From: Saccharolobus caldissimus
GTDB taxonomy: Archaea; Thermoproteota; Thermoprotei_A; Sulfolobales; Sulfolobaceae
Reading direction: 5' to 3'
NCBI RefSeq assembly: GCF_020886315.1
Contig: NZ_AP025226.1
Span: forward strand, 1,328,001-1,392,000
DNA length: 64,000 nucleotides
The translations under genes were made by a program, and so were the position numbers. Position 1 is the stretch's first letter. Every line of letters starts with the position of its first letter. Below the pieces are notes generated by a model that was not told the origin of the DNA, ran no database searches, and saw nothing but the letters and a program-made list of their open reading frames with translations. This document shows, piece after piece, positions 46,421 to 55,823 of this stretch.

Positions 46421-47348
46421 ATTAATACTTCTGATTCTAAGAAATTTAAATTTTAAGCCTAGAAAGCACAAGCTAGAAGACATTGCTTATGCTATAGCAG
46501 CATACCTTCTAGGAGTACAAGTTACAAAACTCGGAATACCACCATCAACACTATACTACTACACCAAAAAACTTGGAGTAAAGAGGAGAAAAGAAGAAAA
46601 ACCACCATGCCCATCATGTAACTCAAACAAAGTAATAAAGAACGGATCATCAAGGGGAAAAGCAAAATACAAGTGCAAAACGTGTGGAAGAACATTCTAC
46701 CAAACACCTAATCACAAGATGAGTAGAGAACAAAAGGAAAGGATCTTGAATGAGTACTTGAATAGGGCGAGCATAAGGGGAATAGCAAGGGTTGAAGGAA
46801 AGCCTTTAACCACAGTTTACAGTCTGATAAAGAGAAAAGGAGTAGAAGCATATGTTAATTTATTAGTCCTACAAGAGCAACTAAAGAGCTTTACCGCAAA
46901 AGTCACGGTAATTGACGAGAGTTGGACTTATCTTAGGGTTAGGCATGGTCCCAAGAGGGAGAACTTGTGGATATGGAATGCTTTAGCTGATGGTTTACCC
47001 TTCTTTACTACGGGTGATAGGGATTACAAGACTTTCAGCTTTCTCTTGAATTCACTGCCCAAGAGTGAGGTTAATTATACTGATGATTACTCCGTTTATC
47101 AAGTTCTTGACAATCATATTGCGAGTAAGAAATACACTTACACGGTTGAGAGTTACCACTCTTACTATAGGGCACATTTGGCTAGGTTAGCTAGAGACAC
47201 TAGGGCTGTTAATAGGAGTAAGAGGATGGTTGATTATAGTCTTGCCTTACTTAATGTCATGTATCCCCATGTGTTTTCAAGGGAGAAGACTCCCTTGAAC
47301 GAGGCTTACTTGAGGGAAGTACAGAATATTAGAGAGAATCTGATATAA
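46398..47348 (+). CDS. IS1-like transposase with zinc finger, copy B
   Basis: The 316-residue protein is identical to that at 25656-26606: zinc ribbon CPSCNSNKV/CKTCGRTF, helix-turn-helix, VIDESWTYLRV, YTDDYSVY. The frame is intact and the element potentially mobile. Confidence 0.9.
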   Translation: MDLTTLAQLILLILRNLNFKPRKHKLEDIAYAIAAYLLGVQVTKLGIPPSTLYYYTKKLGVKRRKEEKPPCPSCNSNKVIKNGSSRGKAKYKCKTCGRTFYQTPNHKMSREQKERILNEYLNRASIRGIARVEGKPLTTVYSLIKRKGVEAYVNLLVLQEQLKSFTAKVTVIDESWTYLRVRHGPKRENLWIWNALADGLPFFTTGDRDYKTFSFLLNSLPKSEVNYTDDYSVYQVLDNHIASKKYTYTVESYHSYYRAHLARLARDTRAVNRSKRMVDYSLALLNVMYPHVFSREKTPLNEAYLREVQNIRENLI

Positions 47349-47930
47349 TTTTACAATAAGATATCGAATAAGATGACTGTTTGAGAACACCCCCAGCTTG
47401 TATTCCCTTGTTTGATGGTAAGCCTTGTTTTATGCTAACTTATTCCAATGTTGATTCTAGGGTTTTCGTTAATTTTCTTTACTTGCTTAGGGTTAGGAAT
47501 TCTGGTAATATTGTGTTGATAATGCTAGGTTTCACAAGAATGCTTACGTTTTCTCCGTTGCTTCTCAGCTCGGCATTATCTTGCTTTTCTTGCCTCCCTA
47601 TTCTCCGGATTTAATTGAGTTGGTTTGGAAGGACTTGAAGCGTTGGGTTAACACTTATTATCACTCGTGTTATGCTCTAGAGTTTATTGAGGATGAGTTC
47701 TATTATTTGGTTTCTAAGGGTAATTATACTGGTTATTGGATTAATAAGTTTCACGACGTGCTTGAGGAAGATATAAGTATGGGAAAATTTTTCTCATCCC
47801 TGTTTTCTTATCTGTTAACAAGTTTTATCAAGTTTAATCTCACAATAATACAAGATTTTCTCAATGTTTTTCTATATTTTGTATTGAGGGAAGTTATAAA
47901 CCCGTTGCAGCTATTATGAAAAAGACTATA

Positions 47931-48951
47931 AATTATTAATATAGAAAAGTTCCATTTATCAAGTAATTAGATTTCACATTGCGTTGCTAATTTAAGGCAA
48001 AATTTCTACCTAAATTACGATACTCTCTCCTATATAGACAACGTTAGTTAACACTTGTTTGAGGTCTAATCGTAAAGATTTAATACTGAACGCTATAGTG
48101 TAAAGAAATTTAAAAAATTAGGAATATTATCTATCTCCATTAGCGAGGCTTTTCGTCCTTTTTAACTAATTTTACAACATTATAATCTGTTATAAATTCT
48201 CGTCATAAAATAATTCATAGCTTAATATCAATACTGTATCTGCATTAAAACTGGAATATCATAAATTAGATTTTTCTGTATAAAATTAATTTAATTAAAA
48301 TATAATTATAATGAATTTACATTCTTATTGAATATCATCTTAAATACACAGTACTGTAATAAATAAATTTATAAAGAGACATTGATAACTAGTAATTTAA
48401 TAGGATAAAAATATATAAATTTCTATAGATTTTTATCTAAAATTTAAGATGTTAGATATTTAACTAAAGCATTATTTAAAAAGAAAAACATATTAAAAGA
48501 TCTATATATTATTAGATATTAAATCCTTTTTAGTTTTATTGGGTTTTATTTTTTACGTGTTGACGCGTTTATTTAAGCCTCTTTATAAACTTATCTCTCC
48601 CGTTTTGTTTAAAAATGTTCATAAAATTCAGTTATTTTTTAAATTCTTTTTACCATCTCAACACTATTTTACGTATAATCGCTCACGTTTTTCTAAACTA
48701 TTTTATCCAATTCTTATGTATAAGTTTAAATACGATAAATTTCGATCCTAGATGCGACCTATGCGAAATCTTTTGCTTAATTTTAGGTTTATAAATTAAA
48801 ACTTACTTTCAATTTTATTTATGATACCTGCGACCGTATTACGAACCTAATAATTACTAGGAAAAGCGGTCGCAGGGAGGGTTAAGGGAGAGAAGATAAA
48901 TTTATAAAGCAGAAAGGGAGAAAGTAAGAGTAGAAGTATAAAAATACACCA
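47931..48951 (+). promoter_or_regulatory. CRISPR leader and preceding AT-rich spacer
   Basis: There is no gene in these 1021 bases. The right half (about 48480-48951) is the likely leader, because the repeat polarity (3' end ATTGAAAG, the crRNA 5' handle) places the leader on this side. TTTATAAA near 48901 and TATAAAAATAC near 48937 are TATA candidates. A GC-rich hairpin lies at 48827-48876. The left half is AT-rich; one stretch near 48200-48240 weakly resembles MITE family 2. Confidence 0.55.
48827..48876 (+). repeat. GC-rich inverted repeat in the CRISPR leader
   Basis: CCTGCGACCG (48827-48836) and CGGTCGCAGG (48867-48876) pair perfectly over ten bases across a 30-base loop. They stand out in a strongly AT-rich leader, 75 bases before the first repeat. 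The function is unknown; a protein or integration-host binding site is possible. Confidence 0.6.
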
Positions 48952-50448
48952 GATAAATCCCCAAAGGGATTGAAAGAATTGTTACCAAACAACTGGAAAT
49001 TCTACGTTTTGCCGATAAATCCCCAAAGGGATTGAAAGGTTAATAAAGGAGTACGCATGGAGAAAGAAGATGACTGTGATAAATCCCCAAAGGGATTGAA
49101 AGTTATCTGCGTCAGCGATACTCAGTCTAGTTTTAACACCTGATAAATCCCCAAAGGGATTGAAAGTTTTCTTCATTCTTTCCTCATTCCTCTTTTATTT
49201 AGATAAATCCCCAAAGGGATTGAAAGTATTAAACATATTGTCTTTCACGACGGTTCTACTATAAGATAAATCCCCAAAGGGATTGAAAGCGAAGAATGGC
49301 ATATGTACGCCGGAAAAGAGTTGAAAGATAAATCCCCAAAGGGATTGAAAGGCATATGATACGTTGATTTTTCCACCTCTTTCATTGCTGTTTTGATAAA
49401 TCCCCAAAGGGATTGAAAGTTTTCGGATCCTCCGCTTAACAAGTCAAATTCGCTCTCTTTGATAAATCCCCAAAGGGATTGAAAGATTTCTGTTTAACCA
49501 CTCTTCGATTCCGTGATAGTCTGATAAATCCCCAAAGGGATTGAAAGCGAAGAATGGCATATGTACGCCGGAAAAGAGTTGAAAGATAAATCCCCAAAGG
49601 GATTGAAAGGCATATGATACGTTGATTTTTCCACCTCTTTCATTGCTGTTTTGATAAATCCCCAAAGGGATTGAAAGTTTTCGGATCCTCCGCTTAACAA
49701 GTCAAATTCGCTCTCTTTGATAAATCCCCAAAGGGATTGAAAGGTCACAACGGCGTAACACCATTTTAATGCCCTTAATACTGATAAATCCCCAAAGGGA
49801 TTGAAAGTTGAAGTTCTTACAGGCACCAGACGAGTTCAGAAAGAGGATAAATCCCCAAAGGGATTGAAAGCTGAGACAGATTATAATACCAAGCTTAATT
49901 ATTTAGAAATGATAAATCCCCAAAGGGATTGAAAGGCAGTAACATACTTCGATGAAGTACACACAAGAAGTAAAAAATGATAAATCCCCAAAGGGATTGA
50001 AAGATGAGATTGACAAAATAGCTGCAATAAACTTCATTGAAGGATAAATCCCCAAAGGGATTGAAAGTTTTGCACCTTCACTTCTGCCAATGCTATACCG
50101 CTGAGTGATAAATCCCCAAAGGGATTGAAAGAAAGTTTAAAAGTTTTACTGTTCATCATAATCGCTATCGATAAATCCCCAAAGGGATTGAAAGTCTGTT
50201 TTGCCGCGACCCTTTCTAATTTTGCATTAAGGATAAATCCCCAAAGGGATTGAAAGCTTATCAGTATTTCTATCATATCTTTACACCCTCAGGATAAATC
50301 CCCAAAGGGATTGAAAGGGCTTAAATTTTTTGTCAAACAGAGCATCGCTTATTACTAAGATAAATCCCCAAAGGGATTGAAAGTGAAGAATTTCGTTTTT
50401 GACGTTACCAAATATGACGTTACGATAAATCCCCAAAGGGATTGAAAG
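48952..50448 (+). CRISPR. CRISPR array, 24 repeats and 23 spacers
   Basis: The 25-nt repeat starts GATAAATCCCC, has AAAG in the middle and ends GGGATTGAAAG. All 24 copies read identically. Spacers are 35-43 nt. Spacers 6, 7 and 8 (49290-49460) recur in the same order as spacers 10, 11 and 12 (49548-49718), with spacer 9 between, so the array has 20 different spacers. Repeat type and polarity suit the Sulfolobales type I-A/III systems; no cas gene is in the window. The last repeat (50424-50448) runs straight into a truncated helicase frame. Confidence 0.99.
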
Positions 50449-50449
50449 T

Positions 50450-52143
50450 CGGAATGTTATCCTAGAAAGTATACAACTTATAGTCTTAGACGAATTCTCG
50501 TTTTATAATACCTATCAGAAGGAAATGTTATTGGAATTAGTAGAAATAATAAATAGGGAATATGCTAAAACTCAAATAGTAGTTTTAACTGCAACGTTAG
50601 ATAATAGTAAAGAGTTGGAAGAAAGATTAACTAATATTAACGATTTAGAAACTATAACCATTAGCGGTAAATTATTTAGGAGACCCAACTATACTTATTT
50701 CGTTCAAAGAATTCTTAGCTTAAGTGAAATAGCCAACATAATTTCAGAGTTAATTAAAAGTGATGAAAATACATTAGTTTTCACTCCATCTATAAATGTA
50801 GCCGAGAGACTTAAAAAATACTAAACTCGCCTTACTGTGATACGCACCACTTTAAAAAAGATCATCAGGCAAGAGTTCAAATAGAGAAAAGATTAAAAGA
50901 TGGCAATTTAAAATGTGTGATATCTCCTAAGACTCTACAGCAAGGAATAGATATAGGCTCCATAAAAAACGTCGTGCATATTGGACTTCCAGACGATCCG
51001 TCGGATTTTATACAAAGGGAAGGAAGAAAGGGAAGGAGAAATGAAATAGATTTCACTAGATCAATAATAATCCCTTGGAGGGAAAAAGATTTACTTTTAA
51101 TATCAGATCCTAATCGTTTTAACGAATGGTTATCCATTGGTAATGTATCATATTTTAGAATAACAAGAAATAAATATTTGGAACTTTTTAGAAAAATCTA
51201 TAATTATTATAGAAAAGGAAACAGAAGATTGGAAGGTGATATAAGACTTGAAATCGCTAATATGAAGATGAAAATAAGAACTTTCTGGACTAACATGCAG
51301 TTTTATGATTTCGGGATGACAAGGTATAAGTACTATATAGATGATAAATTAATACCATTAGTCATATCTAAAAGAGACCTAGTTAAATATTATCAACCGG
51401 GTTCAATAGATCTAACGTACGATTCCTTTATTATAGGTCACAGTTCAGATAGGATTTATGGCACTAATATTAGGCAAACTAATTTACCAAGCTTCCTGAA
51501 CTTAATGGTAAAGAGATACTATATTATCACCGAGGGTAAAAGGTCCTTTTATCAAGATATAATTAAAGGAAAAGTTTTTAGCGAAACGCTAATTAACGTA
51601 AATCCACCTGAGGGATTCGGAATTCTTAAAATGAGAGCTGATGATGTATTATGGTTTGTAGAAACTAGCTCAGAGGAAGTTGAATTGGAAAATATAAAGG
51701 TTAAAAAATCTAATTATGAAGTTATTTCATTAAAGGAGACAACTGGAACTAAAATCTTTGATTCCTATAAGTTACCTACGTATGGTTATTCAATTAATTC
51801 TACCTCAGAAAACGTTTTAATAAATCGCTTAGGTATTGTAGCCTTTATATCCCTTTTAAGGATAACTAAAAAGGCCAGCATAAACGAATTAGGTTACATT
51901 GCAGATAAGGGAAAAATAGTTATTTGGGAAGAAATGCCTTCTGGATTATTAGAAAGTCTAGACTATGATAGTTTAGAAGAAGAAATAAGTCACGTAGACT
52001 ATAACGCTTTAAGAATTATAATAAGCGGAATAGATCCATTAGCTTTCAACGAGTCTTTAAACGAGAGTAGTTTCAATATAGCGTTAAAAATTACGTTAGA
52101 TATAATAAGAACCTTAAAGCAAAAAATAATTAACCAAATATGA
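50450..52143 (+). pseudogene. SF2 helicase, 5'-truncated at the CRISPR array and frameshifted
   Basis: From the base after the last repeat the frame reads RNVILESIQLIVLDEFSFYN, with a DExx box, then VVLTATLD (motif III), and stops at 50822-50824. After a -1 shift in an A6 run it continues SPYCDTHHFKKDHQ. Next come TLQQGIDIGSIKNVVHIGLP (motif V) and QREGRKGRR (motif VI), and the frame ends at 52143 with about 340 further residues of unknown type. The N-terminal part with Walker A is missing. The class is a DEAD/DEAH-type SF2 helicase; the exact family is unknown, and it is not clearly Cas3. Confidence 0.8.
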
Positions 52144-52464
52144 ATATTATCTATAATATTTTTAGATAAATCAACATCTAATTGAAAGTTTAGTACAAAT
52201 TCGCTCATCTCTATACTAACGCCTAAGTTAAATTAGATAGAAGCTTTTTCGCGAGAATTATTAGAGTTTTATTTTACGTTAAAAATAATTTAATTTTTAT
52301 GGAATAAATTAAAAAATTTTCGATTTAACTCCAAAACAATATCAGTGTAAAATGAAAAGATTCGTTTTATTAGCCTAAGAATAAGATAAGTATTTAAGGG
52401 AATGAAAACTCCTTAAACTACCTAACCACAATGCTTTAATTCTATATTTAAACATGAATTTTAA
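52144..52464. other. 321-bp spacer
   Basis: It is AT-rich without a gene. CTATATTTAAAC about 20 bases before the start at 52465 is the probable TATA element of the next gene, which would be almost leaderless. Confidence 0.45.
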
Positions 52465-55400
52465 ATGAGGAGAATTTTCAAGGCAAAGCAGATTGAAGAG
52501 ATGCTTAGCGATAAAGATAAGGTATTTATAGGAGGTCTACCTTTTAGTGGTAAAACTACTCTAATAAATAAATTTTACAATAAGCATAAAAGTGAGGAAA
52601 TACAATTTATTGAATTACCTAAAAAATTCAACAGCATTAATGAGTTAAATGAGTGGAAAAATAAAATAAAGGAAATTAGAAGGGGTATAATAGAAGGAAG
52701 AACTTACGTAATAGAACTCTTATTAGGTAAAGTATCAATAGTTAATACACCATCTCTTCAATCTCCTTATCTAGATTTTAGAGGAAATGCAGTAAGCATG
52801 AAGAGTATAGATGCCATCAAGAGGATATATAAAAATGGTATAAAGGATGATAAGGCAGTATCTAAAATTTTAATGTACTCAACTATTGCAATGCCAAACT
52901 ACTTTACAGTCATACCTAAATTAGTAAATGAAGGGATTGAATTATATAAGCAAGGTAAACTAGATAAGATCTTGGAGGTTGTATTAGGAGTAAAGAGATT
53001 ATACTCTTCATTTCCTAAAATAGATATAAGTGGAGAGGATAGCATAACTTATGCTTTAGGATCAGTCTTACCGAGGGATATAGATTTTAAGACAGCGTGG
53101 AGTGAGTTAAGTGAGACGTGGAAAGAGTTAATATATTATAGGCTTGACTCCGCATTAAGGCTTCTGCCTGGTAGTGCAGAGAAAATCATTGGTCAAAAAG
53201 ATGTTAAACCGTTAGGAGATAAAGTGGATGTAGCTGATATAGAACCCTTTTTCGTAGATCTAGCTGAATGGGGAAAGTCAATTATTCTTGATGGTAATAA
53301 TCTCTGTATAGTGGGTCCGCTACGTTCTGCAAAATCTTCCCTAGCAAATTACATATATTCTATGGTTAATTCTAAAGATGTTTCTTTGTTAGATTATAAT
53401 AATTACGATTTGTTAAATTTAGATAAGAAAATAAAATCAGAAAGTAAAAAATATATTGCAGTTCTCACTGACGATATTTTTTATTCAATCCCTGCAGAAT
53501 GTAAAGTAATAGAATCGAGAAGTTATATTAAAGACTTTATTGATTACCTTTATTTGAAGAATAATGTAAGACGCGTAGAAGGCGCTAAGACTGATGTGCC
53601 GATTCATTATTACTATCTTTATAAATTAAAATATAATATGTCTGATGAACAAATATATAATGAGTATAAATCTGATATGAACAAATATATTATAAATACT
53701 ATTTTCGGAAATAATAAAGAATTGATCAATAATTATCTCCCACTTCTAATTGTAGGTAAAAAGTATTTACCTTTACCGGTTAAAGTTAGTGAAATAATAT
53801 TGAATAAACTTAACAAACAAATAGATAAAACTTTCATTAACTGGTTCTCAGTATTCGATTTTACAGATTACGAGGTAGATGAAAATGGGGAAATAAAAAA
53901 GGCAGCATATGACGCAGTAGATAAAGTAAGGGAAGAGCTTATAAGAGTAGTTAAGGAGAATAAATTTGAGGAAGACCTACTTAAAGCCTATTTTGACGCC
54001 ATATCAACTTATCCAATTGTTCAAGATACCAAAATCGACGAGTTTATAAAGACGGGATATGGAGATTATTCTCTAATTGCATACCTTCTACTTTACACTC
54101 CCGACATAATATATGAATTTAATTGGGATTTAGGTGAAAGAGTAAATCAAGTTTGTAGTTCATTAAAAAGTTTAGAGGATATAATCTGGAAGGATATAAC
54201 TAGTTCGGAAGATATTATTGACGAAATATTGGAAGAAGTAATGAATTTCGCTGAGTCAAAACCGTCAAATTACGCTAGTATTTATGAAATATTATCATCT
54301 GAAAACGTTAATATAGAATGTTTAAGAAAGGCGTTTAACATATTAAAGTGGTATATAAGCTCACAAAATGATCGATTTGTATTCACCAAATTTGAAAATA
54401 AGTTATATAATGTTATACTAAAGACAAAGGATGATAAGCTAATAGAGTACTATTTGAAAATGAGTTTTACAGATGCTATGCGAAGTGCCATATATATTAA
54501 TCTTGAACATATCAATAAAATTGCCGAAATTTCAGATAATGCAAAATTGTCAGCATTACCTTTAATAATGCTAAATAAAGCAATCAACAACAAGGAGGAA
54601 ATAGACAATATTACGGATCCTATAGAAGCTTATGCTGCATTACTAGCAATTATGCGTTTAGAAATTGATGCAATAGCTGAAGATAAGATAGACACTATCA
54701 TTAAGTATTATAAATATCTAGATGAACTTTATGATAAATTTATTAGAAATGTTAGGAAAATTGATGAGAAAGTATTATTTACACTTTATAATATAGCTTT
54801 TGATGCGTATGTAAATGAAAAGAGAGAAGTATTGGATTCATTAGCTGAAAATAAGGAATTTATTGATTTTGAATACGGACTAATAATGTTTTACTTCTAT
54901 AAAGTTAAAGATGATTTAAAGCAAGTTCTTGACTACATTACTACGTTAGTTGAACCACGTTATAATCTTTTAATAAAATTAAAGAAATTGTATGATGATG
55001 ATGTATATGAACTATTCGAAATATATAAGATAAAATTAGCTAAGACACTTATCACTTCAAAATACGATTATAAGTTAGTACTGCAAGATATAATTGACCT
55101 ATGGTCAAAGGCCAATATACATGACAAGGGATTAAGAAGGAGAATATTAGCTGCGTATTATATATCGAAATTTCTGCTAAAAGGAGAAGTTAAGAAAATT
55201 AGACTAAGGGGACCAGAAGAGATGCTTTATAGGGTAGCATTAGCATTAACTGAAAATGAAGAGATGAAGAAGGAGTTTTATAAAACTGTTGAAAATACGA
55301 AAATTAACGATAAACTAATTATGGAAAATTTAGATTATACCTTAGAAAATTTAGCAATTAATGACTATTTAATACCAGTATTGGAAACATACTTCTATCT

Positions 55401-55554
55401 AAAAGGTGATAATGAGAAGCTATCACAAATAATGGAATATGTGGAAAAAGAAATACGAGGATTACCTGCATTTATACTACATAAACTATTCAATGAAATT
55501 AATGTTAAAGGAAATAGAAATAAATATATTGCATCACTAATACTGTTTACATAA
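52465..55554 (+). CDS. Second double-P-loop helical protein (1029 residues)
   Basis: The first P-loop, GGLPFSGKTTL (23-33), is near the N-terminus. A second, degenerate one, VGPLRSAKSSL (283-293), heads another NTPase-like domain, followed by YIAVLTDD as a possible Walker B. From about residue 480 the chain is helical and TPR-like to the end. This order (small N-terminal NTPase, second NTPase, long helical repeats) is the same as in the 1479-residue protein at 31945, but without the TM segment or coiled coil, and direct similarity is low. It probably belongs to the STAND-like signalling ATPases. It is isolated, next to the helicase relic and the array. Confidence 0.65.
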   Translation: MRRIFKAKQIEEMLSDKDKVFIGGLPFSGKTTLINKFYNKHKSEEIQFIELPKKFNSINELNEWKNKIKEIRRGIIEGRTYVIELLLGKVSIVNTPSLQSPYLDFRGNAVSMKSIDAIKRIYKNGIKDDKAVSKILMYSTIAMPNYFTVIPKLVNEGIELYKQGKLDKILEVVLGVKRLYSSFPKIDISGEDSITYALGSVLPRDIDFKTAWSELSETWKELIYYRLDSALRLLPGSAEKIIGQKDVKPLGDKVDVADIEPFFVDLAEWGKSIILDGNNLCIVGPLRSAKSSLANYIYSMVNSKDVSLLDYNNYDLLNLDKKIKSESKKYIAVLTDDIFYSIPAECKVIESRSYIKDFIDYLYLKNNVRRVEGAKTDVPIHYYYLYKLKYNMSDEQIYNEYKSDMNKYIINTIFGNNKELINNYLPLLIVGKKYLPLPVKVSEIILNKLNKQIDKTFINWFSVFDFTDYEVDENGEIKKAAYDAVDKVREELIRVVKENKFEEDLLKAYFDAISTYPIVQDTKIDEFIKTGYGDYSLIAYLLLYTPDIIYEFNWDLGERVNQVCSSLKSLEDIIWKDITSSEDIIDEILEEVMNFAESKPSNYASIYEILSSENVNIECLRKAFNILKWYISSQNDRFVFTKFENKLYNVILKTKDDKLIEYYLKMSFTDAMRSAIYINLEHINKIAEISDNAKLSALPLIMLNKAINNKEEIDNITDPIEAYAALLAIMRLEIDAIAEDKIDTIIKYYKYLDELYDKFIRNVRKIDEKVLFTLYNIAFDAYVNEKREVLDSLAENKEFIDFEYGLIMFYFYKVKDDLKQVLDYITTLVEPRYNLLIKLKKLYDDDVYELFEIYKIKLAKTLITSKYDYKLVLQDIIDLWSKANIHDKGLRRRILAAYYISKFLLKGEVKKIRLRGPEEMLYRVALALTENEEMKKEFYKTVENTKINDKLIMENLDYTLENLAINDYLIPVLETYFYLKGDNEKLSQIMEYVEKEIRGLPAFILHKLFNEINVKGNRNKYIASLILFT

Positions 55555-55740
55555 TTTTTCTATACTTTAATAAATTATCTAGAAGCTATTGAAATAAATT
55601 ATGAAGATAATGGTTGTCCCTCCCATAGTCTCATCGACTTAAGGAAGAACGTTATTAGTATGACAAAAATATAAGAGAGCTATCCATTCCCGTAAACGAG
55701 GCTTTCTGCTCCCTTAACTCCAATTTTTGTAATCTCTATA

Positions 55741-55796
55741 AGTTTGTCACTTATGACAAACTAATGCGTAAGAAATTTGTCATAAGTGACAAACTT
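55741..55796 (+). promoter_or_regulatory. Paired palindromes before the first AAA/DUF4143 ATPase
   Basis: AGTTTGTCA-CTTA-TGACAAACT (55741-55762) is followed at 55776-55795 by an inverted near-copy (TTTGTCATAAGTGACAAACT). Each is a palindrome by itself. They end about 28 bases before the preferred GTG start at 55824, where a TATA/BRE or operator would sit. The second ATPase gene has the same design with a different sequence. Confidence 0.65.
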
Positions 55797-55823
55797 ATAT
55801 TAGAAGAAGTGTTATACTATATT

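Larger units (their letters stand above)
46225..47394 (+). mobile_element. IS1-like insertion sequence, copy B (1170 bp)
   Basis: It appears identical to copy A at 25483. The 8-bp target duplication is AGCTTGTA (46217-46224 and 47395-47402). The target is the transposase gene of the IS630-like element. Confidence 0.93.
45694..47919 (+). pseudogene. IS630-like transposase, frameshifted and interrupted
   Basis: The N-terminal frame (45694-45981) has a helix-turn-helix (MKISEIAKILQVHPSTVYRW). The DDE part continues in other frames: FFMDEYGI at about 46130, then after the nested IS the C-terminal frame 47581-47919 with FLPPYSPDLIELVWKDLKRW, which carries the last catalytic Glu region, and WINKFHDVLEEDISMGKFF. 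Several frameshifts separate these parts, so the enzyme is dead apart from the IS insertion. Confidence 0.85.
45536..47930 (+). mobile_element. IS630-like element with a nested IS1-like insertion
   Basis: The ends are TATAGTCTTTTTCATAATA and its complement at 47911-47930, and the element is bounded by TA as expected for IS630-type insertion. Without the nested copy B (1170 bp plus an 8-bp duplication) the element is about 1217 bp. Between the left end and the gene is a hairpin (GCTGTTGGG 45605-45613 with CCCAACAGC 45648-45656). A near-repeat of the start region (GAGCGTGCTAAGGACCTTAA) lies at 45616. The transposase is broken. Relics of the same family lie at 17.6, 28.5, 39.0, 43.3 and 57.2-57.7 kb. 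Confidence 0.85.

Noticed and set aside
47381-47614. 77-codon + frame
   Set aside because: It is an out-of-frame part of the broken IS630-like transposase spanning the IS junction.
48181-48245. Possible third copy of MITE family 2
   Set aside because: Only part of one end is similar and the match is too weak to call.
48539-48751. 70-codon + frame before the array
   Set aside because: It lies in the AT-rich leader, has a biased composition and no plausible start signal.
48982-50276. Several minus-strand frames with repeated FNPFGDLS or FQSLWGFI
   Set aside because: They are translations of the CRISPR repeats, not proteins.
48952-50448. Self-targeting spacers
   Set aside because: By eye no spacer matched another part of the window. 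A proper alignment search would be needed to exclude it.
50450-52143. Reading the helicase next to the array as Cas3
   Set aside because: Only general SF2 motifs are visible, there is no HD domain and no other cas gene, and the N-terminus is missing.
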